NCBI RefSeq assembly: GCF_012163155.1
Contig: NZ_JAAVUN010000006.1
Span: 1-56,724, forward strand
DNA: 56,724 nt
Origin: Kocuria subflava
GTDB lineage: Bacteria > Actinomycetota > Actinomycetes > Actinomycetales > Micrococcaceae
Direction: 5' to 3'
Made by a program: the position numbers and the translations under genes. The first letter of the stretch is position 1. Each line of letters opens with the position of its first letter. Below are positions 35,090-43,866 of this stretch, piece by piece. The notes under the pieces are model-generated. The model worked only from the letters and a program-made list of their open reading frames with translations, was not told where the DNA came from and did not search any database.

Positions 35090-35716
35090 ATGCCAACATC
35101 ACGGTCCGCCCGGCCCCTGAGATCAACCCGCCTGCCCCGCGAGCAACGCAGGGAGCAACTACTGGGCGTTGCCCTGGAGATCTTTTCCCGCCACGGCTAC
35201 CACAAAGCCTCCATGGATGACATCGCAGAGTCTGCAGGCGTCTCCAAACCCGTTCTGTACCAGCACTTCCCGGGCAAACGGGAGCTGTACCTGGCGCTGG
35301 TGGATGACAACTTGGATCAGCTGGCAGCCCGCCTGCTGACCGCCCTGCAGTCCAGCACCGTCAACCGCACGCGTGTTGAGTCCATGCTCAACGTCTACTT
35401 CGACTTTGTGGCGGACTCCCCGCAGGCCTACCGCTTGATCTTCCACACGGACCAGTTGGCCGACACGGAGATCCGCGAACGCTTTGAGAACTTCCACATG
35501 GGCGTGGCAGAAGCCATCGGTTCCGTGCTGGGACCCAATGCCGGAATCAGTCAGGCCCACGCCGTCATGCTGGCCCGCTCTCTGACGGCCATGGCGGAAG
35601 CCGGTGCCTACTACTGGGCACACAACCCGTCTGTGGGCGACCGTGAGCAGGCTCAACGCCAGGTGTTCCGTTTAGCCTGGGGCGGAATCAGCATCATCGA
35701 CGAAGACTGGCAATGA
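35090..35716 (+). CDS. TetR family transcriptional regulator
   Basis: 208 residues. The N-terminal TetR helix-turn-helix spans about 20-65: 'LLGVALEIFSRHGYHKASMD' and 'DIAESAGVSKPVLYQHFPGK'. The C-terminal part (75-205) is the ligand and dimer domain, with 'YRLIFHTDQLADTEIRERF'. CAGGAG lies about 7 nt upstream of ATG, and the gene starts 17 bases after hemA. A TetR regulator beside DUF3107 and a DEAD-box helicase is a conserved actinobacterial arrangement (Rv3208-Rv3211), so it need not regulate heme genes. Ligand unknown. Confidence 0.92.
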   Translation: MPTSRSARPLRSTRLPREQRREQLLGVALEIFSRHGYHKASMDDIAESAGVSKPVLYQHFPGKRELYLALVDDNLDQLAARLLTALQSSTVNRTRVESMLNVYFDFVADSPQAYRLIFHTDQLADTEIRERFENFHMGVAEAIGSVLGPNAGISQAHAVMLARSLTAMAEAGAYYWAHNPSVGDREQAQRQVFRLAWGGISIIDEDWQ

Positions 35717-35770
35717 CACCTTCCTAGGATGGGGGAACTGAACCCCGTCACCAGAGCCGCAGGAGGCACC

Positions 35771-36007
35771 ATGGAGATCAAGATCGGCATCCAGAACGTG
35801 GGACGTGAAGTTGTTGTGGACTCCCCGTTGAGCGCCCAGGAAGCCCAAGAACTGGTCAGTGCCGCTCTGGCGGACGGTTCCGTGCTGACCCTTACGGACA
35901 CCAAGGAGCACACCACCATAATTCCCTCTACAGGGATTGCTTACGTGGAAATCGGCAGCGAATCGCGCCGCAAGGTCGGTTTCATGCCAGGTGTTTCCAA
36001 CAACTGA
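35771..36007 (+). CDS. DUF3107 family protein
   Basis: 78 residues: 'MEIKIGIQNVGREVVVDSPL', then 'EAQELVSAALADGSVLTLTD', ending in a short beta-rich tail with 'GIAYVEIGSESRRKVGF'. This is the small actinobacterial DUF3107 (TB9.4-like), of unknown function. AGGAGG 5 nt before ATG 35771 decides the start; an in-frame ATG at 35729 has no ribosome site. Close to TetR, and followed by a strong terminator. Confidence 0.92.
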   Translation: MEIKIGIQNVGREVVVDSPLSAQEAQELVSAALADGSVLTLTDTKEHTTIIPSTGIAYVEIGSESRRKVGFMPGVSNN

Positions 36008-36018
36008 CGTGGTGATGG

Positions 36019-36056
36019 AAAAAGTGCAGATCCGTTTCTCGGATCTGCACTTTTTT
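36019..36056 (+). terminator. Rho-independent terminator after DUF3107
   Basis: The stem AAAAAGTGCAGATCCG / CGGATCTGCACTTTTT (arms 36019-36034 and 36040-36055) has a 5-nt loop and a T-run at the end, a textbook intrinsic terminator 12 bases past the stop. Confidence 0.92.
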
Positions 36057-36098
36057 CGTGTTCGGCTCCAACATCTCGGCCTGCAGCGCCGGTCGCGG

Positions 36099-36336
36099 TA
36101 GAGTTGGCCCGTATTCGGATGACCGGTCGTAGACACCCAACACGTCTTCAGCTTTTCGGTTGGCGCCCTAGGCGAAGCCTGCACACCGCGATCGGCTTCC
36201 GCCAAGCGCGTGTCCGCACCACAGACGTGGTTGCCGCACGGCACATGGTGCGGCGTCGTCAAAAAACCCACGATGCATCAGCCGCCCCACGCCGCTGCCC
36301 CCGCGCCCGATCAACGTAAGAGGACCCCGAAAACCT
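36099..36336 (+). promoter_or_regulatory. Promoter and long leader of the DEAD-box helicase gene
   Basis: The stretch 36008-36336 (329 bases) has no convincing gene. After the terminator, a TAGAGT -10-like box at 36099-36104 would start a leader of about 225 nt before GTG 36337. The leader contains short inverted repeats, for example GCCGCAC ... GTGCGGC at about 36230-36255. Long structured leaders are common before DEAD-box helicase genes and often mediate autoregulation; that this one does so is inference. Confidence 0.4.
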
Positions 36337-38103
36337 GTGACTGAGACCAATTCCACCCCCGAATCCGTTGAGGCGATTGCCGAATCCTCCGTGGAGGCCA
36401 CCCCCGAGACCGTTGAGGCCGCACCCAAGTCGTTCGCGGACTTCGGCGTGCGCCAGGACATCGTGGACGCCTTGGCAGCGGAGGGCATCACCTCCCCCTT
36501 CCCCATCCAGGCCATGACCCTGCCCGTGGCGTTGACCGGCCAGGACATCATCGGCCAGGCCAAGACCGGCACCGGCAAGACCCTGGGCTTCGGCATTCCC
36601 GTGATCCAGCGTGTGGTGGGCCGCGACGACGACGGCTGGGGCAAACTCGCCCACGCCGGTGCACCCCAGGCGTTGATCGTTGTCCCCACCCGTGAGTTGG
36701 CCGTTCAGGTGGGCTCGGATCTGGCCACGGCGGCCAAGACCCGCAACGCCCGCGTGTTGACCATTTACGGTGGCCGCGCCTACGAGCCCCAGATCGAGGC
36801 CCTGGAAAAGGGCGCGGAGATCATTGTGGGCACACCTGGCCGTCTGATCGACCTCAATCGCCAGCACCACCTGGACCTCTCCCAGGTCAAGGCCGTGGTC
36901 CTGGACGAGGCCGATGAAATGCTGGACCTGGGCTTCCTGCCGGATGTGGAGAAGATCCTCTCCACTGTGCCCAAGGTCCGCCACACCATGCTGTTCTCCG
37001 CCACCATGCCCGGCCCCGTGGTGGCCATGGCCCGCCGCTACATGTCCAAGCCCATGCACATCCGTGCTGCAGCCCCGGATGAAGGCACCACCAAGGCGGA
37101 CATCCGCCAGGTGATCTACCGGACCCACCACCTGGACAAGGACGAGGTGGTCTCCCGCATTCTGCAGGCCGAGGGCCGCGGCAAGACCATCATCTTCACC
37201 CGCACCAAGCGCACCGCAGCCAAGGTGGCAGATGAGCTGACCAACCGCGGGTTCGCAGCCGCTCCCCTGCACGGTGACCTGGGTCAGGGTGCCCGTGAGC
37301 AGGCGCTGCGCGCTTTCCGCAACAACAAGGTTGACGTGCTGGTGGCAACGGACGTGGCCGCGCGCGGCATCGACGTCGACGACGTCACCCACGTGATCAA
37401 CTACCAGTGCCCGGAGGACGAAAAGACCTTCCTGCACCGCACTGGTCGCACCGGGCGTGCGGGGAACAAGGGCACCGCCGTCACGTTCGTGGACTGGGAC
37501 GACGTCCCGCGCTGGCGCCTGATCGACAAAGCCCTGGAGCTCGGTGTCCAGGAGCCGCAGGAAACCTACTCCTCCTCCGCCCACCTCTACACGGACCTGA
37601 ACATCCCGGAAGGCACCAAGGGCCGCCTGCCCAAGGACAAGCGCACCCACGCCGGGCTCGGCGCGGAGAAACTCGAAGACCTGGGTGGCCCTGACAAGTC
37701 CGGACGCCAGCCCTCCGGTCGCAGTGATGCCGGTCAGGGCCGTAACCGACGTGGTGGCTCCGGTTCCGAGCGTGACAGTGAGGATTCACGCGGAGGTTCG
37801 GGACGCAATCGGCGCCGCTCGAACAACCGTGGCGGCCAAGGGCGTAGTGGTGAAGGCCGTCGTGGTGAAGGCCGTCGCGATCAGGACGGACGCCGGGGTG
37901 ACTCCAACGGGAGCAACCAGGCCCAGCGTGACGGTCGCCCGCATGACCACGAACGCAAGACCGAGAACCGTGAGGCAACCTCGGCTTCCGCCGCTGAGAA
38001 CTCCACCACCGCCCCGCGTGACCGGTCAGCGGAAGGTGCAGCACGGCGTCGTCGTCGGCGCCGTAGGACCACCAACGGTGAGGTGCAGTCCCAGGAGGGC
38101 TGA
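36337..38103 (+). CDS. DEAD-box ATP-dependent RNA helicase
   Basis: 588 residues. Core motifs in order: 'FADFGVRQDIVDALAAEGI' (Q motif region), AKTGTGKT, PTREL, 'TPGRLID', 'VLDEADEMLD', FSATMP, 'IIFTRTKRTAAKVADEL', 'VLVATDVAARGIDVDDV' and HRTGRTGRAG. From about residue 445 the tail is Arg/Gly/Asn/Asp-rich with repeated RR-G-GS patterns and ends in a basic patch (RRRRRRRTT), which fits an RNA-binding, disordered tail of the RhlE/DeaD type. GTG 36337 has AGAGGA about 11 nt upstream. It follows a long leader and ends at a palindromic terminator. Confidence 0.95.
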   Translation: MTETNSTPESVEAIAESSVEATPETVEAAPKSFADFGVRQDIVDALAAEGITSPFPIQAMTLPVALTGQDIIGQAKTGTGKTLGFGIPVIQRVVGRDDDGWGKLAHAGAPQALIVVPTRELAVQVGSDLATAAKTRNARVLTIYGGRAYEPQIEALEKGAEIIVGTPGRLIDLNRQHHLDLSQVKAVVLDEADEMLDLGFLPDVEKILSTVPKVRHTMLFSATMPGPVVAMARRYMSKPMHIRAAAPDEGTTKADIRQVIYRTHHLDKDEVVSRILQAEGRGKTIIFTRTKRTAAKVADELTNRGFAAAPLHGDLGQGAREQALRAFRNNKVDVLVATDVAARGIDVDDVTHVINYQCPEDEKTFLHRTGRTGRAGNKGTAVTFVDWDDVPRWRLIDKALELGVQEPQETYSSSAHLYTDLNIPEGTKGRLPKDKRTHAGLGAEKLEDLGGPDKSGRQPSGRSDAGQGRNRRGGSGSERDSEDSRGGSGRNRRRSNNRGGQGRSGEGRRGEGRRDQDGRRGDSNGSNQAQRDGRPHDHERKTENREATSASAAENSTTAPRDRSAEGAARRRRRRRRTTNGEVQSQEG

Positions 38104-38124
38104 CCCTCCCCGCTGAGCAGTGTT

Positions 38125-38158
38125 TTGTGCCGCCCATCAGGCCTGATGGGCGGCACAA
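38125..38158. terminator. Perfect palindrome between helicase and PHP genes
   Basis: Two 17-nt arms (38125-38141, 38142-38158) are exact reverse complements. The outer 16 nt, TTGTGCCGCCCATCAG, are identical to the hairpin after galE. It separates convergent genes and probably ends both transcripts. Confidence 0.75.
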
Positions 38159-38183
38159 GTCACATCTGGGCCAGGAGTTGGCG

Positions 38184-39035
38184 TCATGCCCACAGGACGG
38201 GCGTGACCCCACTGGATTCCGCCTCGATCCGGCGCAGCGACTGCACAGAGGTCAAGTTCTCCCCCAACCGATTGGGCTTGCCGGCCCCGTGATAGTCGGA
38301 GGACCCGGTGACAATCAGATTGTGCTGTGCGGCCATCTCGGAAAGTTGAGCGCGGGCAGCATCCGGGTTGTCCCGGTGGGCGATCTCCAGCCCACCCAAC
38401 CCGGCCGCAATCATGGTGTCAAAAACCTCCTGCCCCACCACCCGGCCGCGCAGAGAGGCCAGGGGATGCGCCATGACCGGGACGCCGCCCGCTTCCCGAA
38501 CCAGACGAACGGCCGTGACCGGGTCCGGCGCGTAGTGGCGCACGTAGTACCCGGAACGTGGGTGCAAAACGGTGTCGAATGCCTCCGTGCGGTCCGCCAC
38601 CACACCGGCTGAGACCAAGGCGTCTGCCAGGTGAGGGCGTCCCACCGTGGCTCCGTCAGCAACGTGGCGTTGGACCATCTCCCAGGTGATGGGGTAATCG
38701 TTGCCGATCAACTCGGCCATGCGCTGCGCGCGCGTCAGGCGGGAGTTCCTGGCCCTCTCCATCACCTGATTGAGTCCCTCATGATGCGGATCGTGGAGGT
38801 AGGACAGCAGGTGAACGGAGATCCCGTGTTCCGTCTGACAGGAAACCTCCGTGCCACGCACCAGACTCACCCCCAGGCGGGCGGCTGCCTGCGCGGCTTC
38901 AGCCCATCCGGCGGTGGTGTCATGATCCGTCAGCGCCACCACGTCCAAACCGGCCTGTGCCGCCGACCCCATGACTTCAGCCGGGGGCTGTGTGCCATCA
39001 GAAACGGTGGAATGGGTGTGGAGGTCGATCTTCAT
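38184..39035 (-). CDS. PHP-domain phosphoesterase
   Basis: 283 residues. PHP motifs: 'MKIDLHTHSTVSDGTQPPAE' (H-x-H and D), 'VALTDHDTTAGWAEA', 'GTEVSC' and 'GVPVMAHPLASL', with 'TGSSDYHGAGKP' near the end. This set matches the RnmA/YciV group of 3',5'-nucleoside bisphosphate phosphatases / 5'-3' RNA exonucleases; the exact substrate is not visible from the sequence. The ATG at 39035 has no ribosome site but CAGGAT lies 6 nt upstream, so it may be leaderless. Confidence 0.92.
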   Translation of the reverse strand: MKIDLHTHSTVSDGTQPPAEVMGSAAQAGLDVVALTDHDTTAGWAEAAQAAARLGVSLVRGTEVSCQTEHGISVHLLSYLHDPHHEGLNQVMERARNSRLTRAQRMAELIGNDYPITWEMVQRHVADGATVGRPHLADALVSAGVVADRTEAFDTVLHPRSGYYVRHYAPDPVTAVRLVREAGGVPVMAHPLASLRGRVVGQEVFDTMIAAGLGGLEIAHRDNPDAARAQLSEMAAQHNLIVTGSSDYHGAGKPNRLGENLTSVQSLRRIEAESSGVTPVLWA

Positions 39036-39068
39036 GCAACCATCCTGGCACGGCTGCCGGCCTGCACT

Positions 39069-39148
39069 CCTGGATCCCCGCTTGCGCCCCTGGATTCCCG
39101 CTTCAACTGGTGGCTCCCAGCGTCAATTGGTGGCTCCGCGCAGAACTC
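39069..39148. repeat. Degenerate 20-bp tandem repeat, four units
   Basis: In the 216-base gap between the PHP and aminopeptidase genes, four consecutive 20-mers start at 39069, 39089, 39109 and 39129. Units 1 and 2 share CCTGGATYCCCGCTT; units 3 and 4 share GGTGGCTCC; units 2 and 3 share the TCAAYT end. No coding role is seen. Confidence 0.5.
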
Positions 39149-39251
39149 AGGCACGCACCAGGACGTGGCACGATTGAGCTCGGGGCTCAAGCCCATGACC
39201 CGCAGGGTTGCTGCCCCTCATGCTTTGCACCTTCCACCCGAACGGAGCCAC

Positions 39252-40817
39252 ATGACCACCCAGAAGGATTCCGCCACCCCCGCCCAGCAGTCCGCACCCA
39301 CCGAGGAGCAGTCCATGGCCCAGCGCGGTGACAACCGGACCCGCTCCCCGGAATCCGAGGCCTTCAAAACGTTTATGGCCTCCCAGTGGGCGCCGGTGCC
39401 GGATGCGGACCTGCCGCGGGAGGCAGTTGCTGAATTCGCCGCGCAGCGCCGCCGCCGGGTTTCGGAGAAGTTCGCGGGTGAGCGCATTGTGGTCACGGCC
39501 GGTGCACCCAAGGTCCGCTCCAATGACACCGACTACCGTTTCCGCCCCCACTCCGCCTTCGCCCACCTGACCGGGTTGGGCGTGGACCACGAGCCCAACG
39601 CGGTGCTGGTGATGGAGCCGGTGGAGACCGGCACGGGTGACGACGACGCCAACCACACCGCCACGCTCTACTTCCATCCCATGGCCGGGCATGACACCCA
39701 GGAGTTCTACGCAGACACCCGCAACGGCCAGTTCTGGGTGGGAGATCGGCCCTCCTTGCGGGAGATCAGCAGCGCCTACGGCATCAAGACGGCGGATCTG
39801 AGCGGGTTGGAGGCTGCGGTCTCCAAGAACGTGGGCGACCCCGCCGGTGGTGGAATGCGCATCCGCGTGATCAAGGGGCAGGACGCGGTCGTGGACCAGA
39901 TGGTGGATGCCGCCCGCTTGGCAGCTGGGGTTGACCTGGCTGCCGAAGATGCTGTGGATTCGGCGTTGCTGGAGGCTCTCTCCGAACTGCGCCTGGTCAA
40001 GGACTCCCATGAGATCGACCAACTGCGGGAATCCGTGAACATGACCATTCGCGGTTTCGCAGACGTGGTGCAGGCCCTGCCGGTGGCCACGCAGAAGCCG
40101 CGCGGAGAACGTGTGGTGGAAGGTGCTTTCTTTGCCCGGGCCAGGGCCGAAGGCAACGATCTGGGGTACGACACCATTGCGGCCTCGGGCAACAACGCCA
40201 CCGTGCTGCACTGGACCCGCAACACCGGTGTGGTCCGGGACGGGGATCTGATCCTGGTGGACGCCGGAGTGGAGGCCGAATCCCTCTACACGGCTGACGT
40301 CACCCGGACCCTGCCGGTCAACGGCCGCTACACCCCGGTGCAACGCAAGGTCTATCAAGCGGTGTTGGATGCTGCCGATGCCGCATTCACCGTGGCCGTG
40401 CCAGGCAACCGGTTCCGGGACGTGCACGATGCCGCCATGAAGGTCCTGGCCGCCCGCCTGGAAGAGTGGGGGTTGCTGCCGGTCTCAGCTGAGGCGTCGC
40501 TGTCCGTGGAGGGTCAGCACCACCGTCGCTGGATGCCCCACGGCACCAGTCATCACCTGGGTCTGGACGTCCACGACTGCGCCCAAGCCCGCCGCGAGAT
40601 GTACCAGGACGCCGTGATCGAACCCGGCATGGTGTTCACCATTGAACCGGGTCTCTACTTCAAGGAAGAAGACCTCTCCGTCCCGGCCGAGTACCGCGGC
40701 ATCGGTGTGCGGATCGAGGACGACGTCCTGGTCACCGCCGACGGCAACCACAACCTCTCCGCTGCCCTCCCGCGTGATCCGGACCAGGTGGAATCCTGGA
40801 TGGCCCGGCAGCACTGA
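39252..40817 (+). CDS. Xaa-Pro aminopeptidase (aminopeptidase P family)
   Basis: 521 residues. The N-terminal creatinase-like domain (about 40-250) contains 'YRFRPHSAFAHLTGLG'. The C-terminal pita-bread metallopeptidase (M24B) has the metal ligands in 'LILVDAGVEAESLYTADVTR' (two Asp), 'HGTSHHLGLDVHD' (His), 'FTIEPGLYF' (Glu) and 'GVRIEDDVLVT' (Glu). It should remove N-terminal residues that precede proline. ATG 39252 is chosen with GGAG 5 nt upstream; the open frame to 38631 is only a shadow of the PHP gene. The first 35 residues are polar and Gln/Thr-rich. Confidence 0.93.
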   Translation: MTTQKDSATPAQQSAPTEEQSMAQRGDNRTRSPESEAFKTFMASQWAPVPDADLPREAVAEFAAQRRRRVSEKFAGERIVVTAGAPKVRSNDTDYRFRPHSAFAHLTGLGVDHEPNAVLVMEPVETGTGDDDANHTATLYFHPMAGHDTQEFYADTRNGQFWVGDRPSLREISSAYGIKTADLSGLEAAVSKNVGDPAGGGMRIRVIKGQDAVVDQMVDAARLAAGVDLAAEDAVDSALLEALSELRLVKDSHEIDQLRESVNMTIRGFADVVQALPVATQKPRGERVVEGAFFARARAEGNDLGYDTIAASGNNATVLHWTRNTGVVRDGDLILVDAGVEAESLYTADVTRTLPVNGRYTPVQRKVYQAVLDAADAAFTVAVPGNRFRDVHDAAMKVLAARLEEWGLLPVSAEASLSVEGQHHRRWMPHGTSHHLGLDVHDCAQARREMYQDAVIEPGMVFTIEPGLYFKEEDLSVPAEYRGIGVRIEDDVLVTADGNHNLSAALPRDPDQVESWMARQH

Positions 40818-40852
40818 GTCGGGTTCCCCGGCACAGTGCTGCTGGGGCCTGC

Positions 40853-41737
40853 TCAGGACTGTTGCTGGGACTGCCCAGCGTCCCCAGGGGTTTCCTGCGG
40901 ATCCACGCGCACCCCGTAGCGGGGGCGACCATCCGGCAGGTCCTTCTCACCAGGTGCGGGAGCCCGGCGGGTCGGCTGCTGGGACGCGGCCTGACCCGGG
41001 GCACCGTGAGTCCCCGACGCCGGTTGGCCGCCATTCCAGGGCGCGTGACCCGTGGCAGTTCCACCCGAAGCGTTGAAACCTGCAGCACTGGAACCTGCGG
41101 CACTGGAACCCGAAGCGCTCGAGCCCGTGCCTTGACCCGTGCCTTGGCGTTGACCCTGACTCACGGGTCCTGACTGCGGGCCTGCCTGCTGAACAGGCTG
41201 CTGCGGCTGGGGTTGCTGGTGCGGGGCGCCCCATCCCCCGGGCTGCAGTTCGGCCAGGTTGAGTCCCTGGACGGCCTGGCGTGCCGACTGCGCAAGGTCA
41301 CCACGGACCACGACGTCGTAACGGGCGGCCACGAACGTGGAGACCGAGGTGAAGTCGCGGCGTCCCCGTTGGGCGGCAAAGCTGATCACGCCCAGGATGA
41401 CCCAGAACGCGGCCCCCAGCAGCACGGTGAGCAGAACCGAGACTCCCCAGCCGCTGCCTCCGAACATGGCCAGAATCACACCGAAGAACAAACCGAACAT
41501 GGCGCCCTGCGCTGCGGAGAGCATGGCCACCCGTGGATAGGACAACCGGCCCGTCACCCGCTCCACGGAACGCAGGTCATGACCCACGATCGAGACCGCC
41601 TGCACGTCAAAGTGCTGGTCAGAGAGGTGATCCACCACCTTCTGGGCATCGGCGTAGCGGGAGAACGTGCCAATGGCCTGGCCTTCGGGCAGACCGGTGG
41701 GAGCCAGGGACGAGGGACGCTGACCAAAAAAGCTCAT
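40853..41737 (-). CDS. General stress protein-like membrane protein
   Basis: 294 residues. Residues 20-75 ('GTFSRYADAQKVVDHLSDQH') resemble the GSP17M-type N-terminal domain of general stress proteins. Two membrane helices follow at about 85-130, separated by a Gly-rich turn ('FGGSGWG'). The C-terminal 130 residues are Gln/Ser/Gly/Ala-rich low complexity with repeated GSSAAGSSAAG units, probably disordered. Function unknown. ATG 41737 is preferred to GTG 41770. It is convergent with the aminopeptidase gene and divergent from the MgtE-N gene. Confidence 0.82.
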   Translation of the reverse strand: MSFFGQRPSSLAPTGLPEGQAIGTFSRYADAQKVVDHLSDQHFDVQAVSIVGHDLRSVERVTGRLSYPRVAMLSAAQGAMFGLFFGVILAMFGGSGWGVSVLLTVLLGAAFWVILGVISFAAQRGRRDFTSVSTFVAARYDVVVRGDLAQSARQAVQGLNLAELQPGGWGAPHQQPQPQQPVQQAGPQSGPVSQGQRQGTGQGTGSSASGSSAAGSSAAGFNASGGTATGHAPWNGGQPASGTHGAPGQAASQQPTRRAPAPGEKDLPDGRPRYGVRVDPQETPGDAGQSQQQS

Positions 41738-41820
41738 GCCGTCATGATCACCCGGTTCACTGAAAGTCACGTGAAGATCCGCTGCATCATCGCGATGGGC
41801 TGAACCCGGTGCACGGCCAG

Positions 41821-41826
41821 TAGGCT
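41821..41826 (+). promoter_or_regulatory. -10 box of the leaderless MgtE-N/CBS gene
   Basis: TAGGCT ends 6 nt before GTG 41833 with no ribosome site between, so the three-gene unit downstream probably begins as a leaderless transcript. Confidence 0.55.
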
Positions 41827-41832
41827 GATGCG

Positions 41833-43137
41833 GTGAGCAGCTCCCTGGAAAAGATCTTCATCGGCCGATTGATCGGTCTGGACGTCTTCGACCCCCTGGG
41901 CGACCGTGTGGGACGCCTCCGCGACTTTGTGGTGCTGCGCCGCGCCCCCGGAGGCAAACGCGGCGGTCAGGTCAAACGGCCCATTGTGGTGGGCATGGTG
42001 GTTGAGGTCCCCGGCAAACGGCGTGTGTTCGTCCCCATGACCCGTGTGACCAGCATGGACTCCAAACGCATAGTGTGCACCGGCCTGGTCAACCTGCGCC
42101 GGTTCCAACAGCGCGGACAGGAAACCCTGGTGATCGGGGAGATGTTTGATCAACACGTTGCCCTGCTGGACGGCTCGGGCACGGCCACCATTGTGGACGT
42201 GGCCATGGAACGGGCCCGCTCCGGGGACTGGCAACTCACGGAGTTGTTCGTGCGCCGGGCAAGCACCACGGGCGGGTTGATGCGTCGTCGTCCCGGGGAA
42301 ACCTTGGTGGTGGACTGGGAAGAGGCCCGCGATCTGGCCAGTGTGGGGCCACAGGCCGCCACGCAGTGGGTCCAAGCGCACGAGGAGGACCAGCCCGCGG
42401 ACATGGCGGAGGAACTGCACGAGCTCTCCGACAAGCGAAAAATGGAGATCGCAGGTGAGCTGCAGGACGAACTGCTGGCAGACGTTCTCCAGGAGCTTCC
42501 GGAGGAGGACCAGGTCTACATCCTGACCAACCTGGACGTTGAGCGTGCTGCAGACGTCCTGGAGGAAATGGAACCGGATGATGCCGCGGACCTGCTCAAC
42601 GAGCTGCCGGACACCCAGGCCGAGGACCTGCTGCAGTTGATGCAGCCGGAAGAAGCCGAGGACGTCCGCCGCCTGCTCGAGTACGACGAAGGCACAGCCG
42701 GTTCCATGATGACTCCCGTGCCCATCATCCTCTCCCCGGAAACCAGCGTGGCCGATGCCCTGGCCGCCATCCGGCAGGAGGAGGTTTCCCCCGCCGTGGC
42801 GGCCGCCGTGTTCGTGTGCCGCCCGCCGCTGGAAACCCCCACTGGGCGGTATCTGGGCATGGTGCACATGCAACAGTTGTTGCGCGTGCCGCCGCCTGAA
42901 CCTCTGGGCACCATGCTGGACACCTCGATCGAGCCCGTGCGTGACATGGCCCCGATCTCCGATGTGGCCAAAGAACTGGCCACCTATGACCTCACCATCA
43001 TCCCTGTGGTCAATGAGAACCGGCGCCTGGTGGGCGCTGTGACCATTGACGACGTCCTGGACGATCTTCTGCCCGATGACTGGCGGACTTGGGACGATGG
43101 AACCCCCGTACGAAAGGTGGGACGACGCTATGAGTGA
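41833..43137 (+). CDS. MgtE N-domain and CBS-domain protein without a channel
   Basis: 434 residues with no membrane helix. Residues 1-160 form two PRC-barrel-like modules ('IGLDVFDPLGDRVGRLRDFV'). Residues about 185-290 are the MgtE intracellular N domain with its repeats ('LADVLQELPEEDQVYILTNL', 'LEEMEPDDAADLLNELPD'). Residues 295-425 are a CBS pair ('GTAGSMMTPVPIILSPETS', 'DMAPISDVAKELATYDLTII'). The MgtE Mg2+ channel domain is missing, as in the actinobacterial Rv1232c group, so it may sense Mg2+ or nucleotides and act on a partner. It overlaps the DUF1003 gene by 8 bases. Confidence 0.9.
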   Translation: MSSSLEKIFIGRLIGLDVFDPLGDRVGRLRDFVVLRRAPGGKRGGQVKRPIVVGMVVEVPGKRRVFVPMTRVTSMDSKRIVCTGLVNLRRFQQRGQETLVIGEMFDQHVALLDGSGTATIVDVAMERARSGDWQLTELFVRRASTTGGLMRRRPGETLVVDWEEARDLASVGPQAATQWVQAHEEDQPADMAEELHELSDKRKMEIAGELQDELLADVLQELPEEDQVYILTNLDVERAADVLEEMEPDDAADLLNELPDTQAEDLLQLMQPEEAEDVRRLLEYDEGTAGSMMTPVPIILSPETSVADALAAIRQEEVSPAVAAAVFVCRPPLETPTGRYLGMVHMQQLLRVPPPEPLGTMLDTSIEPVRDMAPISDVAKELATYDLTIIPVVNENRRLVGAVTIDDVLDDLLPDDWRTWDDGTPVRKVGRRYE

Positions 43138-43861
43138 CATCCGCGCAAACGCCGAACGCCGTTCCTCCGGTCTGGACACGCCATCCGGTCTGCGTCACGG
43201 CGTGTGGGACCGACTGCGTCCCAACCCGGACTCCTTTGGTCAGATGACAGAGGGTTTTGCCCGTTTCATGGGTACTCCGCAGTTCCTGTTGTGGATGACC
43301 GTGTTCGTGGTGGTGTGGCTGGGGTGGAACACCTTGATGCCCGAGAGCCTGCAGTTCGACCCCCGTGCGTTGAACTACACCCTGTTGACCTTGATGCTCT
43401 CCCTGCAGGCCTCCTACGCCGCTCCCCTGCTGCTGTTGGCCCAGAACCGACAGGACGACCGTGACCGTGTGATTGCCGAACAGGACCGCAAGCGCGACGA
43501 GGAGAACCTGGCGGACACCGAGTACCTGATCCGGGAGATCGCCTCGTTGCGCATGGCTGTCCGGGATGTGGCCACCCGCGACTTCGTCCGCTCAGAGATG
43601 CGTGACCTCCTCCAGGAACTGCTGGAGGACCGGGATGAGAACGACGACGACGCCGGTAAGAAATCTCCGGCAACACCTGCCACGTTGGCGCCCAAGACGA
43701 AGAAAAAGAAGAAGACAGGTCCCGGTGAATCCCGGGACTCCAAGGCTGCACCCACCGGGCTGATTCCGGTGGTTCCGGACTCGCTGGAACCCCATGCCGA
43801 GCCGCTGGATCAGCCCGTGGAGCGCACCCAAACCGACCCGGACACCAACACCCCGTCCTGA
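43130..43861 (+). CDS. DUF1003 family membrane protein
   Basis: 243 residues. After a polar N-terminus, 'FARFMGTPQFLLWMTVFVVV' starts the first of two membrane helices (about 48-70 and 84-110), the second containing 'LTLMLSLQASYAAPLLLLAQ', which is the DUF1003 signature. 'RDRVIAEQDRKRDEENLAD' follows as a charged helix, then an acidic and Lys-rich low-complexity tail (KTKKKKKTG). Function unknown. It overlaps the preceding gene and precedes mrp closely, forming one operon. Confidence 0.92.
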   Translation: MSDIRANAERRSSGLDTPSGLRHGVWDRLRPNPDSFGQMTEGFARFMGTPQFLLWMTVFVVVWLGWNTLMPESLQFDPRALNYTLLTLMLSLQASYAAPLLLLAQNRQDDRDRVIAEQDRKRDEENLADTEYLIREIASLRMAVRDVATRDFVRSEMRDLLQELLEDRDENDDDAGKKSPATPATLAPKTKKKKKTGPGESRDSKAAPTGLIPVVPDSLEPHAEPLDQPVERTQTDPDTNTPS

Positions 43862-43866
43862 GAGCA

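Noticed and set aside
33754-35091. 445-codon minus-strand frame opposite hemA
   Set aside because: No recognisable motifs; hemA on the plus strand is certain.
36104-36319. 71-codon frame in the helicase leader
   Set aside because: Arg-rich, no ribosome site, no family; better read as untranslated leader.
39069-39148. CRISPR-like repeat
   Set aside because: Units are contiguous, degenerate and lack spacers; it is a short tandem repeat.
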